Assembly (NCBI RefSeq): GCF_041296385.1
Contig: NW_027184085.1
Coordinates: forward strand, 10,535,301-10,599,300
DNA: 64,000 bases
Source of the DNA: Aphelocoma coerulescens
Lineage: Eukaryota > Chordata > Aves > Passeriformes > Corvidae
Direction of reading: 5' to 3'
Made by a program: the position numbers and the translations under genes. The notes beneath the pieces are model-generated. The model did not search any database, was not told the origin of the DNA, and saw only the letters and a list, made by a program, of their open reading frames with translations. Below, piece after piece: positions 46,401-55,800 of this stretch (position 1 is the stretch's first letter; each line of letters opens with the position of its first letter).

Positions 46401-47209
46401 AGCTGTGTTGTCAGAGAAGAGCACCCAGTGGCTTTTCCTAGAGCTGGTTAAATCTTTCCAAAGGCAGGGATCCCCAGAAGTGAACCTGACATCTTTACCG
46501 TTGCAAAGATTGCTGGCCGAGCTGCTCCACGAAAGACAGTTTTGTTTGCTTACACCTTTTTACAACCTGCCCGCTCTCCTGTCTCGAAAGCGGTCGGGAT
46601 GAGGGGTGTGTTGCCAGTGCAGATGGATTTTGACTCACCAACAGCATCGGAGATGAGCTTCGCCTGAACCTTAATCGGGGAGATCCCAGCTAGAGCTCGG
46701 GGGCCGCCCCCGGCCCCCCGCCGGCCCCGGGACCCCCGGCCGCCGCTCACCTGATGAGGATGCACTGGTTGCGGGGCCCGCCGCCCCCGCGGCCCAGCAT
46801 GGAGTGGTAGGCGCGGCTGGCCACGGCGAAGATATGGGGCGGCAGCGCGTCGGTCTGGAGGCGCCGGTACCGCTCGGAGACCTGCGGGGAAGCGGCAGCG
46901 GAGAGGCGTGAGCAGCCGGGGGGCAGCGGGGCGCGGCGGGGGGCGCGGCGCTCACCTCTCTCCCGTAGAGCGGCAGCGGCTGGAAGGGGTTCATGGCGAC
47001 GAGGATGTCCCCGATGTCGGTCTGTGGAAGGGGGACAGCCGGTCAGTCGAGCGCCCGCCGCCGCCGCCCCCCGCCCCGGCCCCGGCACTCACGTAGATGT
47101 GCTGCTGCAGGAAGCGCTCCCGCAGCCCGGCCAGCAGAGCCGCCTCATCCAGCTCGGCCAGCGCCGCCAGGTCCCCGGGCGGGGGGCGACGCTCCCCCAA
47201 CGACACCAT
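22436..47209 (-). CDS. unconventional myosin with C-terminal SH2 domain (29 coding exons)
   Basis: Predicted actin-based ATPase motor whose tail ends in a phosphotyrosine-binding domain. Exons, 5' to 3': 47209-47093, 47021-46956, 46881-46751, 43990-43888, 41146-41044, 40559-40403, 39642-39540, 39273-39145, 37941-37833, 36729-36613, 36183-36083, 35644-35558, 35385-35320, 35016-34903, 33965-33854, 32521-32475, 32169-32104, 31813-31694, 30815-30730, 30481-30434, 28919-28872, 28688-28597, 27391-27257, 26911-26796, 26465-26266, 24372-24283, 23479-23314, 22984-22712, 22486-22436. The sum is 3153 nt, 1050 residues plus stop, with all phases matching. Motor about 15-690: P-loop GESGAGKT 106-113, switch [10 protein letters not shown] 155-163, switch II DIFGFE 382-387. 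One IQ motif near 705, Pro/Arg-rich linker 754-791, SH2 about 847-941. The start ATG (GCGATGG) has a strong Kozak context. Motor loops recall class III and VII myosins; the exact class is uncertain. The last exon is the weakest part. Confidence 0.9.
22712..26465 (-). CDS. SH2 domain and tyrosine-containing tail of the myosin, exons 25-28
   Basis: Exon 25 ends with [11 protein letters not shown] and [12 protein letters not shown], exon 26 adds [20 protein letters not shown], and exon 27 adds [10 protein letters not shown] and [18 protein letters not shown]. Together these make a complete SH2 fold order. Arg875 of the FLVR motif, which binds phosphate in SH2 domains, is present, as are the Arg pair at 857-858 and His895. 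The WF..TQ lead-in and the trailing LTLPC resemble HSH2D and SH2D2A more than Src-type SH2 domains. Exon 28 carries LNYENL with Tyr951 at the position where human HSH2D has a comparable VDYEDL; YEN fits the pYxN pattern read by GRB2-type SH2 domains (inference). Splice phases join this block to the myosin head in one frame. Confidence 0.85.
23904..24272 (-). mobile_element. CR1 LINE fragment inside myosin intron 26
   Basis: A reversed CR1 end starts TATAGAATCACTTAGGCCGG and runs through CTGGGCAGCCTGTTCTTGTG (partly duplicated) to TGTCTCCCCTGAGCCTCCTC. It stops about 10 bases from the splice donor of the SH2 exon at 24283. Confidence 0.85.
27257..28919 (-). CDS. myosin converter end, IQ motif and short Gln/Ala/Glu-rich neck, exons 21-23
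   Basis: Exon 21 (28872-28919) is only 48 bases and encodes [15 protein letters not shown], the usual segment before the Gly-Lys-Thr/Ser-Lys-Val-Phe-Leu motif of myosin heads. It supplies the Gly codon split with exon 22. Exon 22 gives [14 protein letters not shown] and begins the IQ motif, and exon 23 completes it: [18 protein letters not shown] (about 701-718), a site for calmodulin or a light chain. It is followed by a Gln/Ala/Glu-rich stretch to residue 752 that could form a short helix but is too short for a long dimerising coiled coil. A single IQ implies a short lever arm. Confidence 0.85.
30434..47209 (-). CDS. myosin motor domain, exons 1-20
   Basis: These exons encode almost the entire head. 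The motor begins directly with [18 protein letters not shown], with no N-terminal SH3-like domain, kinase or ankyrin repeats. The three nucleotide-sensing elements (P-loop, switch I, switch II) are intact, so the ATPase is predicted active. The TEDS-rule position, 16 residues before the RDSIAK helix, is Glu327 in VTRGEQI; an acidic residue there is the phosphorylation-independent state in known myosins. The actin-interface and converter landmarks [11 protein letters not shown] (590-600) and [14 protein letters not shown] (617-630) are present. Exon 6 has two in-frame acceptors six bases apart (starting at 40559 or 40553); I used the one with the better pyrimidine tract. Introns contain LTR and CR1 insertions, but no exon is disrupted. 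Confidence 0.9.
32993..33105 (-). mobile_element. CR1 LINE short fragment in myosin intron 15
   Basis: AATCATAAAATCACAGAATG, then GGTTGGGAGTATCCTCTGAA and a degraded AAGGTCATCTGGGCAAAACC match the reversed CR1 tail. It ends in TTGCCCAGGACTGG. Confidence 0.65.
39671..40311 (-). mobile_element. solo LTR of an endogenous retrovirus in myosin intron 6
   Basis: Read on the minus strand it begins TGTCTGTGGG and ends GTGTGACA, giving TGTC/GACA terminal inverted repeats. It is flanked by the same four bases, AAAC on the plus strand (39667-39670 and 40312-40315), consistent with a target-site duplication. A TATATAAG box (plus 39764-39771) and an AATAAA signal (plus 39744-39749) lie about 20 bases apart near its 3' end, the usual LTR promoter and poly(A) design. 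No internal retroviral genes are present. The boundaries are inferred from the terminal repeats and could be slightly off. Confidence 0.65.
42300..43229 (+). mobile_element. LTR-type element with tandem-repeat interior in myosin intron 4
   Basis: The interior repeats a TGGAGCAG...TGTTCCTGAAGGACTG unit of about 48-52 bases, clearest from 42632 to 42830. Then come TGATGAACTGACC, a GGTGTTTCAAGATTTGTTCT stretch, AATTAAATTAATTTTCCCTA (poly(A)-like) and a terminus in AACCCACCACA. This order matches a repeat that I recall as common in bird genomes and LTR-derived. The left boundary and a target duplication could not be fixed. The long open frames in this stretch are repeat artefacts. Confidence 0.6.
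42400..42830. repeat. minisatellite-like units of about 50 bp
   Basis: Successive copies beginning TGGAGCAG or TGGAACAG start at about 42632, 42681, 42733 and 42781, with more diverged copies upstream. Each carries a CCTGAAGGACTG-like core. They form the interior of the surrounding LTR-like element. Confidence 0.7.
45265..45339. repeat. perfect 34-bp inverted repeat with 7-base loop
   Basis: The left arm is 45265-45298 (CCTCTGAAGAATGCTATCCA...) and the right arm 45306-45339 is its exact reverse complement; the loop GGTTGGA is 45299-45305. The whole unit is 75 bases, within intron 3 of the myosin gene. Either strand of RNA would fold into an uninterrupted hairpin. It is not part of a repeat family I recognise. 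Confidence 0.9.
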
Positions 47210-47249
47210 CGCCGCCCGCCACCGCCCTGCCCGGCCCGGCTCGGCCCCG

Positions 47250-47310
47250 CCGCGCTCCGCCCGCGCTCCGCCCCCGCTCCGCCCCCGCTCCGCCCCCGCT
47301 CCGCCCCGGG
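47250..47310. repeat. 12-bp tandem GC-box repeat
   Basis: The unit CGCTCCGCCCCC is repeated about five times with one shorter copy. Each copy contains a CCGCCCC box, so the array multiplies a potential Sp1/KLF site immediately upstream of the myosin start codon. Confidence 0.75.
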
Positions 47311-47407
47311 ACCGCCCGTCGGGGCGGGGCCGCCGTTTGAACGCGGGGCGGCGGCGGGACCGGCAGGTAACGGGCGGCGGGGGCGGCGGGGGCGGCGGGG
47401 GCGGCGT

Positions 47408-47467
47408 GGGACCGGGACCGGGACCGGGACCGGGACCGCGACCGCGACCGCGACCGCGACCGCGACC
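47408..47467. repeat. hexanucleotide repeat (GGGACC)5(GCGACC)5
   Basis: Five uninterrupted GGGACC units (47408-47437) are followed by five GCGACC units (47438-47467). They sit in the CpG island about 200 bases upstream of the myosin start codon. Confidence 0.9.
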
Positions 47468-48595
47468 GGTGTCGGGTTCCGTCGTGTCCTGATCTCAACC
47501 CGTGGAATGGTCCTGGACGGGATGAAGCCCTGTGCAGCCCAGCCTGACTTTTGGTGGTAGCCCCGCTCCGGGCATAGGTCTCAGCTGATTGACCCCTAAA
47601 GATCCCTTTGGCTATACTAGTCCCTGATTCCACCAAGTATTTCCTGAACCCATGTCACAGTCAGAGAAAAACATCTGGTTAGCGTTTAGTTAACATTTTT
47701 CAGCGTACCCGCGTTCTTTTTTACTGGAAACATTTGTTTCTTTAAAGCATACTTAAGTTGTTTTAAAAAAAAATCCACAAAATCCGGATAATGAATGAAA
47801 TGCTTCATTTTTGGTCAAGAAAAGCATTCTGTTGAATCCTATAAGACTTCGATGGATTTTTTCTCATCTGCTGAAAGAATCTAATACGCTTGGTTTTGAC
47901 TGATCACAAAACCACTTTTAAATACCCAGTAGCACAGGCGAATTGAAGGAAGGCTAGGTGCATAGTTTACCTACAGTATTAACTCCTGTGATCTTTACTC
48001 CTCAGGGTGGCTGAGGACTGGCTGTGGGCTCCAGGGTTTCTTCCTTTCCCTTCCCCTTATCTCACAGTGTGGGATGTGGGGCCATGTGGCCCTCGGAGCT
48101 GACTCACCATGTGGTTACACTCCTGAAACATCAAGGGAGGCTGTACTGCAATAATAACAGGAGATTTTTTTAGGGTACTCAAAACATTTAGGAATGTTGG
48201 AGGGCATGCTGCTAATGGTGCACTATAAGGTAGTTAACAGTAACAGAGTGTGTTCAGTGGTTTGTGAATGTGAGATGGAAGAAGCAAGCTGGAGCAGTTC
48301 TGTCACTTGTAGGTGAAACGTTTTCTAGTGTACCCACAGGCTGCAGACAGGTCTCACCCTACAGACCTGACACAATTAGAATATATTATGCAATAATGGG
48401 AGCGTTTGAACTTCTTTATGTGAGCAGTAGCTGGTCAAACCTAGTATAACTTGTTTGTTTGTTTTAATTATTGTTTGTTAAAAGAAATTGGTCTGCAAAA
48501 TAAACATCCTGACTGCAGTCTACCCTGGATAGAGGTGCTATGCGAATGGCAGCGATTTAGTCCATTGCTGGTGAGTACTTTGCAAATGCACACAA

Positions 48596-48750
48596 ATAGA
48601 ATCATGGAATGGTTTCAGTTGGAAGGGACCTTAAAGACCACCTCCTTCCAACACCTCTCCAAAGCCCAGGGACACCTTCCACAGGCAGGGTTGTTCAGGG
48701 CCCCATCCAGCCTGGCCTCGAACACTTCAAGGGGAGGACTAATGCTAAGC
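48596..48750 (-). mobile_element. CR1 LINE 3' fragment, reversed
   Basis: ATAGAATCATGGAATGGTTT, AGTTGGAAGGGACCTTAAAG and CCCATCCAGCCTGGCCTCGA are in the order of a reversed CR1 end. Confidence 0.85.
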
Positions 48751-49887
48751 TTTGGGTGGTGTTCCCTGCCGTGCTGCCTCCATCCACACCAGGTCTGCCC
48801 TCTTTGACCAAGACGGAAGGTCTTGGTTAGGCTTGTGGCTGTGCTGTAAGTGAATATGAGGGTAAACCTCTGGAGAAGCCGCTGCTACTGTAAAACACTG
48901 CACGTGTCCCTCAGCTCTCTGGACTTCTGCGAACTCATTAAATGAGTCCTGGTTTTCATTTGATGTGAAGCTTTTGTTTCAGACATTGATTTACATATCT
49001 GAAATGTCTCTGGAAGATGGTGTTTGACAAATCTCCTTCTCTATGATGGCACATCTTTCTGTATTAGTGTATCTTGTCCATGTGGGAACCAGAACTTTTT
49101 GGAGGTTACTCAGCTTCCAGTGAAACTGCAGACTTAATGCCAGGGCAAGTGTGCAACTGCCTGCACTGCTTTTTCATCAAAAGAACAATATCTATCCGGT
49201 GTTCTGCTAAAACGCCTCTTTTTCTGAGAGGGTATGCTGAAAGGGAAAATTTTTTTCTGTGTAACAAAATCATGATACTGTATCAGAAGAGCAGAGCAGG
49301 AACAAAGCTGGTGTGATTCACAGCAGTTGTTTGGCCTCTCTCACTTCCAGAAGCACAAATTACTGTTAGTAAATGACAAAGCAAACCACTCACTTCTTAG
49401 TAACCTCCATGGGAAAAAAGCAAGAGTGGTCTCTTTCTCTTCTCTTTTCCCTCACAAGACAAATCTTATGGTTGTTTTCTACTTCTATCCACAGTACCTC
49501 TTCCACCCACTAACTTGCTTGAGTTTAATGAGAATTTCACACAAAGCATGGGAAGGGCAAAGCACAGGAAGTAGTGGTTTGCACGTGGGATTGTGCACTG
49601 AGATTTGCTTACAGATATATTGTCATGTACTGCTCTTGCTTTCACAGCCTGGTCTCTCTAATGCTGTGCCTCTTGTTGATGCAGGGCCCCTGTGCCCAAC
49701 ATGACGGAATACAGAAGGAAGCTCTTAATAACGGTTGTGGCAAATGACTTCCCTTATTTCATAGGAAAGTGCAGAGGTTTTAGTTCAGAATCTTGCCCTG
49801 CAACATGGGTTATTCTTTTGTAATGTGTCCATCTTGCTTAGCTCTTCAGGATCCTTTAGATCCCTGTATATCAGCCCTGACTCTGCC

Positions 49888-52800
49888 ATGAGTGCCTCAT
49901 CCCTGCTGTTTGCAGTTGGAGCAAACACTGTGGAAGACCAGAGGGCTCGCTGGGAGAGAAAGCGCAGCCGGACAGCCAAGGAACTGCTGGAAACGGAACA
50001 CAAATACCTTGAGCAGCTGGACTTGGTGCTCACTGTGAGTATTTCTGCCCCTTCTGATATGTGGGTGTATTCAGACAGCACATATTTATCTGTGTTGTCA
50101 TGGAGAAGGGTCAAGAGCAAGACTTTGATACATCCCTAATGCGTGGGACACCTTCTGTGGCTAAAAGGATTTTTTGTTGTTTTTCTTTTACGTCCTCTGT
50201 AATATTCAATAGCTCATGGGTTTGGCCTTTTAGCTTTGTTCTGTACACAGACATAAATCCTTCAAGTTTTGATTGAATAGGGGGCTCATCTTAAGATGCC
50301 TGAGATGTATGAACTGTAGGGACACAGACAAAACAAAAATTATGGACAAGAGAGTGAAAAACAGATGCATCTGAGGACACTGAAACAGAATCTTTTCAGT
50401 GTAGTACTGTTCAATCTCAGTAGTAGTGCAGTAGTGTTCACTGTACAACCTTTTCAGCTGTGGTATTCTTCCATGTGTTTACAGTTATGGTCAAAGCTAC
50501 AAGTAAGGCTTACATCTGATGGTGGATATCTTAGGAAGACATTCACAATGTTTGATATCCTTCTGAGCCAAAGAGTGTTCAGGCTGCAGCTTCTGGCTTC
50601 TGCTGTGTGCCACAACTAACCTTTGAGTGACCTCAGAGGTTAATAACCTTTGCAGCCTTCTGGTACTTGAAGGGGGATTATAAAGAGAGGAAGAGTGACT
50701 TTTACACAGGCATATAGCGATAGGATACGGAGGAATGGTTTGAAACTGAAAGACAGTGGGTTTAAATTAGATGTTAGGAAGAAATTCTTTACTGTGAGGG
50801 TGGTGAGGCACTGGCCGAAGTTGACCAGAGAAGCTGTGGATGCCCCATCCCTGGAAGTGATGGGCCAGGTTGGATGGGGCTTGGAAGGTGTCCCTGACCA
50901 GGTTGGAAGTAGATGGTCTTTAAGATCCTTTCCAACACAAACCATTCAGTTTGATGATTTGTGAATTCTACCTGTTTGAAATTCTTTTTCTTTCCTACTT
51001 AGTACTTCGTGACAATTTTAAAAGCCAAAGGGACGCTGAAACCTGCTGTGTTGGAAACTATATTTGGACCCCTGGAATCCTTATATTCTGCCAGCCAGTA
51101 AGTGGACACAGGATGCAATTCCTGTAATTATATTGGGAGGACTCTATGTTGATGAGAAAGTAAGATTTGGGGAAACAAGGCTAACATGTTGTTAAACAGC
51201 CATTCACTCCTAGCACTGCTAGCCTTAGTGGCACTTGGAGGTGTCCCCGGGGATGTCCTGATCTGTATCACATATCTGGGTACCCAGTTACTAGACAGTG
51301 GTTTAAGCCCAGTAAGTCTGCTCCACAATGTGTTCTGTGGCTTACTCTCTGACCTCCAGGCAAACTTGGCATAGAAATTGGATATGAGGTGGAGAATGGT
51401 AAAGGAAGGTCACCAAAGGAATGAATCAGAAGGAGTTGTGAAAATGCCATCTGTAATGCATCCTTCACAAGCTTTTTGCTCCTTGTGCACAGTGTTCTGT
51501 CATTTCACCTGGAAAAAGGGAATTTGGGACCAGGACTGGAAAATTTTTCTCAAAGTCTGGATCTTTATGGACACTATGCAGAGAATTTGGAGCAGGCAAA
51601 TAAAACCTTGAAGGTAAATACCTACTTTAGTTTTCATATTATTTCTCTTTTTCCATTCCATGAAATTGCCACATCCTTCCATTTATCTTCTGTTTCTGGA
51701 GTCATCAGTGTTCTTACTTTTTCTGGGCTGATGAAATTCAGGCTTTCTTCCACAACAAAATGGTGAAAATTTCTCTACTTATTTAGAGCTTCCAATTTCT
51801 GATGCTTTTCTCAGGTGTTTGCGTATGTATGTGCATATGGTGAGCACAGCTTTCTCAAACAGGGCTCTGTATTTACTCCTGCTCCTTCCTAGCTGGCAAG
51901 CCTAGAGAGTTTCCAGGCTTTCACTATGATACAGAGATCTCTTTCTAGGAATTGTCATGTCTCCTAGTCTTTCCCACTATGACCACCTGTATGCTAGTAG
52001 TGGTATTTCATTTCCTTCATAGTTTTTTTTCTATGGTTGAAGAAAATTTTTTCTTCCCACGCATGTCTCCAATTACAACCTGTTTTCAAGAAATTTTGGC
52101 AGGATACATATTTATTCCAAAGTCCTGACAGCTGTATCTGGAATTTAAACCACTCAGATTCCAGTTTTTTGTCCATGCTTGTCCCCAGATGCAGAATGTA
52201 CTGGGATGTTTTCCTTCTCTTGTCTTTGCATGCATATATTCATGTTTTTGATTTTCCGAGAGAAAAAGCCATTTTGGATACTTGTCTTGAGGTGATGGGA
52301 GTGCAGATCTGCATTGCTTTTCCTTGAAAGGCGTGGCACAAAGCCACAAGGGCACTCCTTGTTTTCCTAACTGGTTCAACCTTCTCTTTTTCTTTATTTC
52401 CATTTGCTGTGTGTGTATTAAAGGGGGATATTGCTTCCATTGGCCACTGGAATGGATGGTCAGGAGAAAGGCAATGGCTTGCCCATAGCCACAAAAGAAA
52501 TTGATGCTTGTGGGACTGAAGTCGTAAACTCTAAAGTGAAGAGTTTGAAGCTCTGGTGCAGACTAGAGCACATAGTTATTTTTCTAGTCTCGAAGCTATA
52601 TCCCTTTTCTGCTGCACACAGGAGCAACTGAGGAAAAATAAGTCATTTCGGCGGTTTAAGAAACTCCAGGAGGCTCGACCTCAGTTTCAAGGGAGGGAAC
52701 TAGAGGATCTGCTTCCTTTGCCCCTGCAGAGGCTGCACCAGTAAGTAAGCAATTGTGAGTCTTCAAGGGATTATCATGAGAAGGGATAAAGGAATATAAC

Positions 52801-55800
52801 TTTGTTTTTATGAGAGAGAAAGTTGCCTAATTTGTCTCAAAATCAAAACATTGAGACAGCAATGAAACAGACCTGAGGATGTGCCTACAAAGTGGAATCC
52901 ATGTACATGGATGGGAGATGATGCAGGAAGGTTGGTGTGTTTAGCCCTGGCTCCTATGCCCTTCCTCTATCTCTTGGGTAGAATTGGAGGCTTTCTGCCA
53001 TCTCAATAAGCTACTGAAGTTTGGCCCTGAATGAAAGCAAGCTGACTGAAATGCTGCAGAAGTGATGCTCTCTGCCAGAGATGCTTTTGCTCCATTTTTA
53101 TGCAGATTGCTGACCTGGAGCAGCATTGTGGCTCTTATAGATGGTTGCTTTTGGAGAGAAATGAGATTAATGAACAGAGGAGAGCTTCTCTTTCCTCTCT
53201 GGTTATCAGGGCCTTATGCTTTCCTCAGATTTGATGCCTATCACATTTGTCTGAGCTTGGACAGATCCTCTGTAGATTGCTGCTTTTCCCTCTCAAGGCA
53301 ACAAGCCTTCCAGGTTTCAGGAAGTGTTTAGAAAACACCTTTGGACACATGGTGTGATTTTTAGGGTTATCCTGTGCAGAGCCATGAACTGGACTCAATG
53401 ATCCTTGTGGATCCCTTCCAGCTCAGGATATTCTATGATCATCTCCCCTTTGAAGAGGCAAACTGACCGCATGAGGAGAGTGCTGCATGCACTCATGGGC
53501 AGCTCTTTCTTGGGGAGGGTGTGTGGGTAATAAAGGTGGTTTTCTGGGAACCCAGATTCTGCTGCTATAGATCCAGTAGCTGTTTTATAACCATGATCTT
53601 ATCTACACTAAAGCAAATTTGAGAGACTGAGCACCTTGTTTCTTTGAAAATAACTTGGAGAGATCATACCAAAGTCTTTCATGTAGTTTTATATAGTGTT
53701 TTTAATCAGCTTGGCAGAAATAAACTTTAAGCTGGTTGGTGGGATTTTACTATAATTCTTCATATACTTCCCTTAAATTTGCAAAACAGTAGTATATCTG
53801 TTGCTGTGCAACTATTTGGAAAATTGTGAGCTTTTTAACAGAAAGTCTAATTTTTTCATTAATCAGATCTATCATGTCCAAGTTTCCTTAAAACTCTCTT
53901 AACATATGCACTAGGTCATATGAGTTGTGCCAGTCTGTGAGTCTGTTAAATTCCTGTTGTTTGACTTCATTGGGAGAAAGCATTTGCAGAGATCTTATCC
54001 TCTCCAGTAAAGACTGGGAAGGAAAAAAGAAAAAGGCGGCTCCTAGTTCTTATAGAAATGCCTTTATTTTCTTGTATGGGCAGGAAACATGGTATGAATG
54101 CCACCATTCAGATACTATTAAAAATAGGTTGTTCAAAGAGAAATTTGTAACTTATTGAAGGCATGTTTATGTGAATTCTGAGAGCGCCTCATGAATTCAA
54201 GTGATTTGTGAGGCTGCTTTTATTGTATCCCCAGGAAAAGCCCAAGGTTTGCAGATGTACAAGATACTTGGGTTATTTTAGTTGAGACATCTGATGATAA
54301 AAAGAATGTGATCGAAGTATGACCAAAACTGCTTCATTAGGTTTGCTCTGTCCCCTGGTCGAGTGTTTTTCACCATGCTGTCACTAACAGGAGGTGCTCC
54401 TGCTCTTCTTGGTATCATGTTGTGAATTAAACCTGCTCTCTCCAACTCAGGTACAAGCATTTCTTCAGAGATCTGCTGCAGAACACCAGCCCAGACACTG
54501 CTGAGTACCAGAAACTTGCAAGTATGATTCCACCTGTAAATGCTGGCATTTGATCAATGATAGACTCCTTGCAAAGAATATTTTGACTACCACCTCCTGC
54601 CTTATTCCACAGGAAAAAAATCTTCTTCTCTCTCTGGGGTTCTAGTGGGTTACTATTTTCCTTCTCTGTCTTGACCAAGATGTCCCTGAGAATACATTAG
54701 GAGTAAAAATATGTAGAACAACTGCCTGCAAAAATGGCCTAGTAGCTAGGTTAGAGAAATGGCAGCTCTTTTTTTTTTAAGCTCTGCTGCTTGTGAGGCA
54801 CTGGAACAGGTAGCTCAAGGAATTAGTTGATTCCTGAAAGTGTTCAAGGCCAGGCTGGATGTGGACCTGAGCAATGTCATGTATTTGAAGGTGTCCCTGC
54901 CCATGGCTGGTGGGTTAGAACGAGATGATCTTTCAGGTCCCTTCCAACCCAAACCATTCTCTGACTCTCTTGGTCACATGCCTCAATTTTCTAGGATAAT
55001 TCATGTCCTTCATGCTATATCCAGTCACTACAGGTGCCCCCCAAGGCTCAGTACCAGGGTCAGTCCTGTTTAATGTCTTTACTGATGATCTGGATGAGGG
55101 AATCAAGAGCACCATCAGTCAGTTTGCAGATGGCACCAAGTTGGGTGGGAGTGTTGATCTGCTGGAGGGCAGGAAGGCTCTGCAGAGGGATCTGCACAGG
55201 CTGCATCCATGGGTTGAGGCCACTTGTGTGAGGTTCAACCAGGCCAGTTGCTGGGTCTTGTCCCTGGGTCACAACAATCCCAGGCAGTGCCACAGGCTGG
55301 GACAGAGTGGCTGGAAAGCTGCTCAGAGGAAAAGGCCCTAGGGGTGCTGATCCACAGCAGCTGAGCATGAGCCAGTGTGTGCCCAGGGGGCCAAGAAGGC
55401 CAAGGACATCCTGGATGTATCAGCAATAATGTGGCCAGCAGGACCAGGAAAGTGATTGTTCCTCTGTGCTCAGTAATGGTGAGGCCACACCTCAAATCCC
55501 ATGTCCAGTTTTGAGCCCTTCACTACAGGAGAGACACTGAGCTGCTGGAGCAAGTCCAGAGAAGGGCGATGGAGCTGGGGAAGGGTCTGGAGCACAAGTC
55601 CTCTGAGATGTGGCTGAGGGAGCTGGGGGTGTTTAGCCTGGAGAAAAGGGGTGACTTGATCACTCTCTACAAGCACCTGAAAGGAGGTTGTGGCCAGTTG
55701 TGGATCGGCCTCCTCTCCCAGATAACAAGCAACAGGATGAGAGGAAATGGCCTCAAGCTGTGCCAGGGGAAGTTCAGGATGGATATTTGGAGGCATTTAT

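Larger units (their letters stand above)
46660..47470. promoter_or_regulatory. CpG island and probable promoter of the myosin gene
   Basis: This is the longest G+C and CpG-dense stretch in the window. It covers myosin exons 1-3 and the region upstream of the ATG at 47209. Multiple CCGCCCC/GGGGCGG boxes (Sp1/KLF-type) lie at about 47250-47390. ARHGEF39 lies head-to-head, and its first recognised coding exon at 49888 has no CpG island of its own. The island may therefore also launch ARHGEF39 through an untranslated first exon, which is inference. Confidence 0.7.
47210..49887. other. intergenic region between divergent myosin and ARHGEF39
   Basis: After the CpG island the DNA is AT-richer and holds a CR1 fragment at about 48596. 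No coding exon was found. A non-coding first exon of ARHGEF39 may lie here: an acceptor-like CTCTTCAG precedes the coding exon (49842-49849). Confidence 0.45.

Noticed and set aside
46993..47636. Plus- and minus-strand frames of 110-180 codons rich in Pro, Arg, Ala and Gly
   Set aside because: They are by-products of the CpG island and its tandem repeats and overlap the well-supported myosin exons 1-3.
55034..55341. Reverse-transcriptase-like coding frame considered as a gene
   Set aside because: It is the decayed core of a truncated CR1 LINE with a changed active-site motif and later frame breaks.
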